A stretch of DNA of 64,000 nt from Tranzscheliella williamsii (lineage: Eukaryota; Basidiomycota; Ustilaginomycetes; Ustilaginales; Ustilaginaceae), in the NCBI GenBank assembly GCA_023212725.1, contig JALBYF010000003.1, positions 124,001-188,000 of the forward strand. The letters are read 5' to 3'. The notes under the pieces were generated by a model, which worked only from the letters and a program-made list of their open reading frames with translations, was not told the DNA's origin and ran no database searches. The stretch's first letter is position 1. Every line of letters starts with the position of its first letter. The position numbers were made by a program, and so were the translations under genes. Positions 45,822 through 54,431 of the stretch are shown in pieces.

Positions 45822-48569
45822 CTACAGCAGCGAGAAGCCGAGGTCCAGTGGCTGCCCAGGGCCAGGAGCGGCACCGCCGGGGTTGAGGAGGCTCGAAAGC
45901 CACTCGTCGGCGTTGGAGAGGAAGAGATCGATCGATTCGGCGCCGGACATGAACGCGTTGGTGGGGGTGGAAACAGACGCGGGAGGGGGACGCGAGGGTG
46001 TGTCGGCGGCGGTAGTGGTGGCGGCGCGCCTCCTGACGAGATCCGGCTCGGCGGCAGGCGGGATGCGCGTGGCGTCATCGACGCGGACGCCGGCGCGTGC
46101 CATGTTGAGGAGCAGGTTCGCGGCGCAGTGCAGCTCGGCGAGCGTGAGCGCAAGCCGCTCGGCGCACCCCCCGCCGTACCGCACTCCGAGCACTTGGTAG
46201 CCGACGCTCTGCGGTGACAGCGTCGCCACCTTGTCCTGAACGCGCTTAAGCAGCGACCGCATCACGTAGAGCTCCTTCACCGCCAGATGGTCACCGCGCG
46301 ATTCCTGGATGTTGGCCCGCACCGTCGCCACATATTCCTGAATGTAGCCTAGCTTCTCCAGTACCGCCTCGGCCTGGATCCCCTCGCCCAGCTCGAGCGA
46401 GAGCAGGATGTCGCTCGCGATGATCGTGTTCATGCTTAGCAGCGAGTAGGCGCTCCCGTACAGGTGGCAGAGCATGGTCGCCGGCAAGCGGCGCGAGAGC
46501 TGCCGGCGGCCGCGCAGGTCGCGCAGCGCCAGACTCACGCAGATCTCACGCGAGCCGCGGTATCGGTCGGCGCTGGCGCGGTCGATGGTCTCCATCCAAA
46601 ACGGCCGGTGCAGAAGCGAGCGGAAGAAGACGATCTGATTTGTGCAGAGGTGGTGGTAGAAGGTGGTGGAGAAGTCCTGCTGGTGCAGTGTCCCCGAGAG
46701 CGGCAGCGACGAGGCGAGGCATGGCGGCAGCGACTGGAGGAACTGGACGATTCCCTCGTCGATCTCGAGCGCGCGCTGGTAGGTGCGCGAGGTGGGCGAT
46801 GCGTGGGCGCTGGCGGCGATCCCTTGAAAGAGGCGCGATATGCGCTCAATGTGCTCGCGGAAAGCGTCTCGCACTACGAAATACTGTGCACACGTCAGGT
46901 CGAGCCCAGCAGCGAGGTAGTCTTGCAGCGATGGCAGCGGCGTGCCCGAGAACGGGATCTCGGTCATGGGCCGGCCAAAAAGGACGCTCCACTCGCGGTC
47001 CTGATGCATTATGTGCGACCAGAGTATACGCCGCTGCAGCGTGGCCGCGCCATTCTGGCCGAGGTGCGCACCGTCGAGATGGAGGCCGAGGTCGATGGCG
47101 CCGCGCATGCACGACGCGACCTGCAGCCACGTAGAACGCGGCACCCGGCAGAGATCCAAATAGCGGCACAGGTTGAGCGACGCCAGGAGCGAGTCGAGCG
47201 TGTGGAGCCCAAGACTCTCGGCGAGCGATAGCGCCTTACGCGCTGCGAAGAAGTAGGTCCTCGATGACCGCGTAGGGTAGGGTCGGATCGCCAAGTCGAG
47301 CGTCGCCAATCCGAAGATGGACAGCACAAACGCCATCAGCGGCAGCTGCTGCACATCATCCGAGAGAGGACAGTGCTCGATACAGAAGCCAACAGCCTTG
47401 TAAAGCTCCTGCGGGCTGCACGGGAAGCGTGTCCAGTTAAAGTCGTCCAAAAACACCTGCAGCAGTCGATCCGCCTCGGCTTGGCTGGGCAGCGACTGTT
47501 GGACGGATCTGAGCTCGTACTTGGGAATGACGAGGCCAAAGCCGCGGCCGAGTTGGCCGGCCCAGGAGAGCAGGTCGGTGCCAACGCCCTCATGGCGTCG
47601 GAACGGGTTCCAGCCCAAGCCGTTTAGCGCAGGTCGGCCGATGAAGGCGTCGTCTGCGTCTACTATGCTTCTCTGGTCGGAGTCGAGGGGCTCTGCGCCA
47701 TAGCCGGACGCAAAGGGCGGCGGATCGCGTGAAAAGGACCGCTGGCCGTCCAGCATGCGCGATGACGGTGAACGCGATCGGGACGGATGCTGGAGGCCGG
47801 GCCACTGCGCCACTGTCGCCAGTTGGTTGAGCGAAGACGCATCTGGCACCAGGATACGCGACACTGGCTCGTCGCTCAGAGGACGGTGGAGCGAGGACCC
47901 CGAAGCGGCGTAAGAAAGCCCATCATGGTCAGTAAATGACGATGAGCTGATCTCCGACGGGCTGATCTCATATGGCGGCGCGTGGCTCTGAGACCGCCCA
48001 GAGCGGCTGAGAGTGTCACTGGCGGGATGCCGCTGCAGCGGCGTGCTCTCTATCATGTGTATCGGCGGGTGGGGGCGATGAAATCGCTCGGTGTGGGTAT
48101 ATAACTGCGGCGGTAGCGCGGGTGGTTTGGGCGAGCGCGGACGGAACATGGGCATCTCTGGCGGGGCAGTCGCGTCTGATGGGACAAACTGCATCCTCCC
48201 GTTCCGCGACCCCACGGTATCCGATGCGTACGAAGTCGAGCCTTCTTCGCTAAGGTCGTAGGCATCCATATGGTCGACAGAAGCCGCCTGCGACGGCAGG
48301 GTGCCGTGAGTTTGTGCGAGCTTCTGGCGCATGCGGATGCGCCTCGATGGTCGGTGTGTGTTGCTGGGAGGGCAGCAGAGATGAGGGATACCCCTCTGCG
48401 TGCACTTCTCGCAGGGAACGGTGCGGCTGCATTTCTGTTTGCGCTTCTGACACTGGAGACAGCTGTACTGATAACGGTTTCGCTTGCTGTCATCCGTGGC
48501 GAGTTCCTCACCGAGGCCGACCGAGCGGCCTCTGCTGCTGTTGCGGCCGCCACCGTTGCTTCCGTTCAT
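45822..48569 (-). CDS. Zn2Cys6 fungal-type transcription factor
   Basis: 915 residues from ATG 48569. The DNA-binding cluster is at residues 37-65, CLQCQKRKQKCSRTVPCEKC and on to the sixth Cys at 65 (spacing C-x2-C-x6-C-x5-C-x2-C-x8-C), followed by a basic linker with THRPSRRIRMRQKLAQ. A Ser/Pro-rich region covers ~90-300. The fungal-specific transcription-factor (MHR) domain spans ~360-720, with DDFNWTRFPCSPQELYKAVG, SRTYFFAARKALSLAESLGL, RILWSHIMHQDREWSVLFGR and PFSGTPLPSLQDYLAAG. The C-terminal ~60 residues are acidic/Pro-rich and end in LDLGFSLL, a plausible activation region. It lies next to aldehyde dehydrogenase and isopropylmalate-dehydrogenase-like genes, which it may regulate (inference from position). 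Confidence 0.9.
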   Translation of the reverse strand: MNGSNGGGRNSSRGRSVGLGEELATDDSKRNRYQYSCLQCQKRKQKCSRTVPCEKCTQRGIPHLCCPPSNTHRPSRRIRMRQKLAQTHGTLPSQAASVDHMDAYDLSEEGSTSYASDTVGSRNGRMQFVPSDATAPPEMPMFRPRSPKPPALPPQLYTHTERFHRPHPPIHMIESTPLQRHPASDTLSRSGRSQSHAPPYEISPSEISSSSFTDHDGLSYAASGSSLHRPLSDEPVSRILVPDASSLNQLATVAQWPGLQHPSRSRSPSSRMLDGQRSFSRDPPPFASGYGAEPLDSDQRSIVDADDAFIGRPALNGLGWNPFRRHEGVGTDLLSWAGQLGRGFGLVIPKYELRSVQQSLPSQAEADRLLQVFLDDFNWTRFPCSPQELYKAVGFCIEHCPLSDDVQQLPLMAFVLSIFGLATLDLAIRPYPTRSSRTYFFAARKALSLAESLGLHTLDSLLASLNLCRYLDLCRVPRSTWLQVASCMRGAIDLGLHLDGAHLGQNGAATLQRRILWSHIMHQDREWSVLFGRPMTEIPFSGTPLPSLQDYLAAGLDLTCAQYFVVRDAFREHIERISRLFQGIAASAHASPTSRTYQRALEIDEGIVQFLQSLPPCLASSLPLSGTLHQQDFSTTFYHHLCTNQIVFFRSLLHRPFWMETIDRASADRYRGSREICVSLALRDLRGRRQLSRRLPATMLCHLYGSAYSLLSMNTIIASDILLSLELGEGIQAEAVLEKLGYIQEYVATVRANIQESRGDHLAVKELYVMRSLLKRVQDKVATLSPQSVGYQVLGVRYGGGCAERLALTLAELHCAANLLLNMARAGVRVDDATRIPPAAEPDLVRRRAATTTAADTPSRPPPASVSTPTNAFMSGAESIDLFLSNADEWLSSLLNPGGAAPGPGQPLDLGFSLL

Positions 48570-49395
48570 GGCAGGCTTAGAGTCGAGCCGAGTATTTCAG
48601 CGTATCGGCTTCGCTGAACGTAGCAGCAGCGCTATGGCGAGGTGTCGTATCTCCGAAACGTAACCCCACGCGGTCGGTGGCTCTCTAAACACAGTAAGCA
48701 AGCTGTCCGTTTGCGCAGTTCCGGGGTGGAATAGCAAAATGCGACTTTCACGCTGCCATAACGCCTGCTCCGGAAGGCTTGATGGCGGTGAGAGGATTGA
48801 AGAGGTATACGTCGGATTAGCATGAGCCTATTCTTGGATAAGTTGACGGCATTCGATTCATTCGGCAAGCTTTACTCCGCGCCGTGCAGGTTCCCTGCAT
48901 AAGATAGACATTGGAATGGCAACGATTCGCTCTTGTCAACGTAGCTGCGGGAAAGCGATGCCATGTGATTCCCGACAATCTGCTCGATGCATCGAGAAGG
49001 TACACACAGCGATGTGCAGGTTACCACTGCCCTTGGCCGCTCTCTGCCGTTTTGGACGCCCTCCAGCATCGTACGGGCTACAGCCAGATGTACTACAATC
49101 TCTACTGTCTAGCGATAAGATAGCGTTGCGCGCTCGGAAATACATGGGACAATGGGTGTACCCAGAGATAGAACGTAACAGTCCCCACACTCACCGCCAT
49201 TTCCGTGTGCCACCACTGGGCGTCGGTTATTGGTTGTTGCGCTTTCCACACGGTGACTCGACGACCTCCAGATACAAACATCGTAGAGCGTGCTGCGTCC
49301 GGATCACGCGCCGCAAGGTCGCCAAGTCTAATCGTCTGTTGCTCGTTTGGGTAGTGCATGCAGTGGCTGGCCCGAAATACAGAACAAGACGTCGC
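48570..49395. other. Intergenic region between the regulator and the aldehyde dehydrogenase
   Basis: 826 bp between two minus-strand genes; contains the regulator promoter and the dehydrogenase 3' end. No coding frame with convincing composition. Confidence 0.35.
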
Positions 49396-51112
49396 TCAGG
49401 CAATGGACAAGGTAGCTGATTTTTCGATCATGTACTCTCTCAGCCCGGCCCCGATGCCAGCTTCCTTGCCGAAGCCAGACTGGTCAACACCACCAAAGGG
49501 AATCTCTGCTGCCGTGGTGCTCCCGCCAACATTCAGACCCACGTTTCCCGCTTTAAGCTGCTCAAACAGGCGCCAGAGCCGCGCCGCATCTTTCGTAAAG
49601 ACATAACTCGTGAGGCCCATATCTGTATCGTTGGCCATAGCCAGCGCCTGCGAAACGAACGCAATCGCAGAGGAGTCAATGTCGGCGTCCGCTTCGGGCG
49701 AAGGATCGAACTTCCCGGCTCGGCTTACCTCTGCTTCGGTCTTGAATGTGGCGACATTGATCAGCGGTGCGAAAGACTCCTCCTGGAAGACGAGCATGTC
49801 CTTGGTACATTGGGTGATCAATGTCGGCGCGAAGAAGAACCCTGCTGAGGGCACCTCGGCAGCCGAAATGTGGACGGTGGCACCTTTCGTCCTGGCGTCG
49901 TGAACGTGCTCGTGTGCCTTGTGCTGGCCTCGCAACGTCTGCAGCGGTCCGAGCGTGGTGGTTGTGTCAGCGCCATGTCCAAGCCTGACGTTGTTGAGCT
50001 GTTCGGTGATGAGTCTGGTCACTTGATCTGCCACGGACTCGTGGACGAAAACACGTTGCGCAGAGATGCAAGTCTGCCCCGCGTGGCGTAGCTTGTTGGC
50101 CACCAGTGCTGGTCGGGATGTCGAGAAGGGTTAGATAAGGGGACAGGCATACTGTATTCATTGTTTGATTTGGGCTCACCTGTGGCTGCGGCCTGAAGAT
50201 CGGCATCGTCAAAAATAAGATAGGCGCCAAGACCACCAAGCTCGAGCGTCATCTTTTTGAGGCTAGGAGCACACTGCTGCATGAGCAGCCGTCCGATCCG
50301 GGTCGAACCGGTGAAGCTGATCTTTTTAATGCGGGGGTCAGAGCAGAGAGCCTGCCCGATGGCAGGCGTATTCTGATATGAGGCGAGAAGGATGTTGACG
50401 GAGCCGGCAGGGAAGCCGGCCTTTTGCAGGAGGTGGGCGATGGCGAGCGTCGAGATGGGTGTTTCCGGCGAGGGCTTGCAGACGAGGGTGCATCCTGCCG
50501 CCAGTGCGCTGACAGCCTTGCGTATGAAGAGCGCGACCGGAAAGTTCCAAGGGGTGAGGATGGCAACGGGCCCCACAGGTTGCAAGATGCTGAGGAAGCG
50601 GAGAGATGGATGGGTGGCGCTCTTTACGATCTGGCCCTGAACGCGTTCCGTCTCGCCAACATACCACCAGCTGAACGTCAGCGCATACTGCACCTCCGCC
50701 TTGGCTTCGGCGAAGGGTTTGCCCGTCTCGTAGACCAAGATCCACGCAAGATCGTCGATCTTGTCCCGGACCAGACGGTCAAAACTCAGCAGCATAGTAG
50801 CTCGCTCCCGCGCCGGTATCGCCGAGTAGGCCGGGAAGGCGCCATGGGCAGCCGCCACCGCCTGGTCTACATCGTCGAGATCGGAAGCGCTGAAGCTACA
50901 GATGGACGACCCTGTCCCCGGATCTGTACCCAGCCAGTCGCAACGAAGGTAGTAGCGTTTAGTGGCTCCTGTGCTCCGACCTTGTATGCTGGCAAGCTCT
51001 TTTCTTACTCACCTTTCACCTCGAACGTCTCTTTGTTTCGGGTCGGCGTCCACTGCCCGTTGATGAACTGGGTGCTTCGCAGCAGCGAGGCATCTGCGAC
51101 CTTGCCGTCCAT
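49396..51112 (-). CDS. NAD(P)-dependent aldehyde dehydrogenase, succinate-semialdehyde dehydrogenase type
   Basis: Three exons, 51112-51013, 50923-50180 and 50108-49396, encode 518 residues; introns (GTGAGT...TACAG and GTGAGC...CCAG) keep phase. The start MDGKVADASLLRSTQFINGQ is joined to DPGTGSSICSFSASDLDDVD. Diagnostic blocks: QPVGPVAILTPWNFPVALFI, GCTLVCKPSPETPISTL, SFTGSTRIGRLLM, general-base Glu261 in LELGGLGAYLIFDDAD, nucleophile Cys295 in HAGQTCISAQRVFVHE and C-terminal IPFGGVDQSGFGKEAG. The ELGG and GQxC spacing and the FGGxxxSGxGxE end are those of the SSADH/GabD branch, which oxidises succinate semialdehyde to succinate. The real substrate may differ. Divergent from the IPMDH-like gene with a 550-bp shared promoter. 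No mitochondrial leader is apparent. Confidence 0.92.
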
Positions 51113-51664
51113 TCGGGCAGCAAAACTGAGCACCGTAGCACGTTCCGCTCCGACTTCGCCTATTGCCTTATAAGAACGCGAAAGCGGGAGGTAAGAATGG
51201 CGGCGCGAGAGGGCACAGCAAGGGCTGGCTGGCTGGCTGGCTTCAATAACCGTTGTTGGCGTGGCAGCGACTTTAAACGGGTACTATGTCCGCAGGCTTC
51301 AATTGTATTGCCTTCAACCCCGACGCGCGGAGGGTGCGTTGGGTTGTTATTTAGTTGAATTCAGCGTCGGATTTGGCGAACAACCTCCCTAGCTGTGGAC
51401 CCTTTCGTGTCGGTCTTATTCCGACGTGCTCGCAATCATGCATGAACAGGACTCTTGCTTTCCACACGTCTTCTTCAACATTGGACGGTGCGCCCGAGAG
51501 CAAGCCATTTTGCTAGCCACGCTTTCAGACAATCAAAGCATAACTCTCCCGGGCCACATACAAGCAAGGCAGGCGATTCACTCGTTTGCAGACACATACA
51601 GTGTGTACTGTCTGACTACCCGGGTGTACGGACTGCAAGCCTAATCGCAAATCATTGTCAATCC
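51113..51664. promoter_or_regulatory. Bidirectional promoter between ALDH and IPMDH-like genes
   Basis: 550 bp between divergently transcribed enzyme genes. A GGCT-repeat (GGCTGGCTGGCTGGCTT) is at about 51225-51242. CGG/CCG-type half-sites used by Zn2Cys6 factors occur near 51180-51300 and 51417 but are not clearly paired. Co-regulation is inferred from layout. Confidence 0.45.
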
Positions 51665-53009
51665 ATGATGGCGGAGACAAAGGCAGGCAAGAAGAGGTTC
51701 AAGGTGATGGTGCTGCATGGCGACCATATCGGGCCGGAGATTATGGCCGAGGTTCTGCCTCTGTTTGAGAGTGTCGAGCAGCACTGCAACGTCGAGGTCG
51801 AGATCGTGGAGCGTCTGATCGGAGGGACGTGCCTGGACACATACGACTGCCCAATCCAGGAAAGCACGCTTGAGGAAGCTTCGACATGCAGCGCCGTCCT
51901 GCTGGGCAGTGTCGGCGGTCCAAAGTGGGACCATGGCGACTCGACACGGCGGCCAGAGACAGGCATCCTGCGCCTGCGCAAGCACCTCGACCTGTATGCT
52001 AACGTGCGGCCCGCCAAGATCATCTCAGAACGCCAGCTTCGCCTCAGCTCGCTCAAGGACGATGTTGTCCGCGGCGTCGACATCGTCACGCTGAGGGAGA
52101 ATGTCGGAGGTATCTACTTTGGCATCAAGCAGGAGCCGGGTACAGAAGCCCTGATAGGTATGCATATCCGCCCTCTCCCTCCCCGCGGGCCGTCCGACGG
52201 TTCACTCACACCCAGCTAACTCTGCGAACTTGGGTATGGACACAGCGTCGGATCTGTGTGAGTATACGCGCGAAGAGGTGGCAAGGCTGACCAGGACAGC
52301 GGCAGCCCTGTCGCTTGCACATCCGGACCCGCTTCCCATCAACTCGATCGACAAGGCCAACGTCATGGCTTCGTCCCGCCTCTGGCGCAGGGTCGTCACT
52401 GAGACCATCGAGGCCGAGTTTCCACAGCTCAAGAGCAAGCTCACTCATCACCTCGTTGACTCGGCCGCCATGGTGCTGGCGAAGGATCCGAGAAAGCTCA
52501 ACGGTATCATCCTTACCGAAAATGTGAGTAACAAACTGCCTCTGGCATTTTCCCTTGGCTCCTCTTATTGCGCTGTTGATGGCTGAGTCTCTTTGCGGTG
52601 TATGCCCCTACGACAGCTTTTTGGCGACATTCTTAGCGACCTAACATCAGTCATCCCAGGCTCTTTGGGGGTTCTGGGTTCCGCTGAGATCAACGGAACC
52701 CCCCTTGCTGCAGGACAGGGGAACAAGGGCGCCAAGCTTCCCATCGGACTGTACCAGCCGGTTTCGGGGTCGGCGCCCGACATCGCGGGCAAGGGCATCG
52801 CCAATCCGATCGGCATGTTCGAGTCCTTCGCCATGATGTGTCGATGGTCGTTCGGACTGCCTCACTTTGCCGATCTCATTGACGACGCCCTGAAGCGCAG
52901 CATCGAAACGGACCAGTGCACCGGCGATCTGGGCGGGCAGCTCTCCACTGCCGAAGCGGGCAAAGTCATCCGCACACTAATTGCCGAGGGGCTGAACCAG
53001 GCGCAGTAG
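51665..53009 (+). CDS. 3-isopropylmalate dehydrogenase-like enzyme (divergent LEU2-family member)
   Basis: Three exons, 51665-52157, 52246-52523 and 52617-53009, encode 387 residues (introns 88 and 93 nt, GT/AG). The acceptor at 52245 is preferred over one at 52215 because it restores normal spacing; the alternative adds 10 residues. Family blocks: [86 protein letters not shown]. Metal-binding Asp236, Asp261 and Asp265 and Arg105, Arg115, Arg144 are all kept. The block usually reading [17 protein letters not shown] is [17 protein letters not shown] here, with Ser307 for His. An insert of about 15 residues precedes it ([16 protein letters not shown]). Whether this is the leucine-pathway enzyme or a paralog on another 2-alkylmalate (tartrate, methylmalate) is open; cluster context favours a paralog. 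Confidence 0.9.
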
Positions 53010-53271
53010 CCGCAAGAGCCAATGTCATGTAGATCCGCCTGCCAGCCGTCAAGCTGCTCGGCTCTCTATACCTCTCTGTACCCTGTAGAACCGTCATGAT
53101 CTTGCACAGAAACAGCTCGCCAGCCACTACGGCCGCTTGGCGCGGCTCTCTGGTGCGGCTCTCTGCTGCAGAACGGGCCTGTATTTGCTGCGATAGGCGT
53201 GGTAGTAGAGACATGAGATCAGTTGCTCTTGTGACAGAGCAGGTGATGTTGCAAATCAAGTGCGTATGTCC
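53010..53271. other. Convergent 3' region, IPMDH-like gene / NDUFA8
   Basis: 260 bp between two converging genes; no element recognised. Confidence 0.35.
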
Positions 53272-53935
53272 TCAACCCCACACAGGGTTCTTCTTTTCGT
53301 GCACCTGGGCCTGACCCTCTGGCGACCCTGGGATGCTCTTGACAAGTTTCTGTACATTAGCCGGACCAGCGAAAGCATCGGTATGAGCCTATTTGAGCCT
53401 AAATGCTCCTCCTTTGAGGCTCTAGTATGCGTGGGTGAGGCTACGTACCAGCTTTTCGAACACGCATTGGTTCAACGTCTTCTCCGGCTTCCTGCATCTG
53501 TAGAACTCCTGGTTATGTTGTTCGAGGCAGTTGAAGTGGTTCTCCCACTCCTTGCCGCAACTTTCGCTGAGTTTTTGGATCCTGTCCAACAGCAATGATG
53601 GAAGACAATCTATACGCGTAAGTAGGGCGCTTCCAACGATGGTGTACGCTTGACGGCTTCCGCAAGGACACAGCGAGGCACGCTACTCACAGATCGCGGG
53701 CGCATCTCGTCACGCGGCGGCCCTCCTTGAGGCAGTGTGCCGGGTCCCTGTTCTCGTTCTTGCACAGCATGAAGTCCTCATTGACCTCCTTGCAATGCTC
53801 GCCGATGAAGAATGATGCCGACTTGAGCGGCGCCGAAGTGACACCTAGTTCGTCGATGTGAGGCTGGCTCGACGGCATCGGCGCCGGGTCGATGTACGGT
53901 TTCGCCGGGAACTTGGCATCTCGGTGTGTGGCCAT
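53272..53935 (-). CDS. NDUFA8: NADH:ubiquinone oxidoreductase subunit NDUFA8 (PGIV, twin CHCH)
   Basis: Accessory subunit of mitochondrial complex I facing the intermembrane space. Three exons, 53935-53691, 53581-53449 and 53349-53272, give 151 residues; introns are 109 and 99 nt. The first acceptor is GGACAG|G at 53582; the more obvious TATAG upstream breaks the frame. The protein starts MATHRDAKFPAKPYIDPAPM and has two CHCH pairs: EHCKEVNEDFMLCKNENRD with AHCLKEGRRVTRC, then SCGKEWENHFNCLEQHNQEF with YRCRKPEKTLNQC. The end PGSPEGQAQVHEKKNPVWG fits family tails. Disulphide import through Mia40 is expected. Divergent from the mitochondrial PPR-like gene across a ~500-bp promoter. Confidence 0.93.
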
Positions 53936-54431
53936 GGTGACGAGCTATGCAAACCTCCGAGTCCTGCGGCCAAGAAGCTGGAATTACCTAGCAGAAAGTA
54001 GCGGTACTCTAAAGAGCGGAAGACGATGAGGTGAGGCCGGCCAGAAAGGGCGAAAGCTCGGGATTCGAGATTCCGATCACGAGCCAATGGCCGCGCTCAG
54101 ATTGGAATGGCTCGGATCCGACCAAGCCGGTCTAACATCGCCAACCTGGCCTTGTCTAGATTTGTGATAGTTACGGCTGCTCCGACTGCCGAGATTCCCA
54201 CGATGAGAAAATGCAACACGAAGGGAACTTTTTTGGGTGCAGCTGTCGGCAAATGCGCGGCGGGAAGAGAAGCACTTGGTCTGTTCGGATTGACCGACGA
54301 CGAAGCGATCAAGGCTGTTTCTTCTCCTCAGCGATCGAGGCGGTTTCTTCTCCTCTAGGCTAGTTTGACCACCCCCCATACTGACTCTGCGCAGCACCAC
54401 GTCGGTGCAGGTCAGCCTTTTCTGTTCCATC
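53936..54431. promoter_or_regulatory. Divergent promoter region, NDUFA8 / PPR-like protein
   Basis: About 500 bp shared by two nuclear genes for mitochondrial proteins. A minus-strand frame at 54097-54312 encodes a hydrophobic stretch (LHFLIVGISAVGAAVTIT) but has no ATG at its beginning, so I do not call a gene. Confidence 0.45.

Noticed and set aside
54097..54312. Small membrane protein frame between NDUFA8 and the PPR-like gene
   Set aside because: No ATG at the start of the frame and no good upstream exon; it fits a divergent promoter better. It would deserve reconsideration if a transcript is found.
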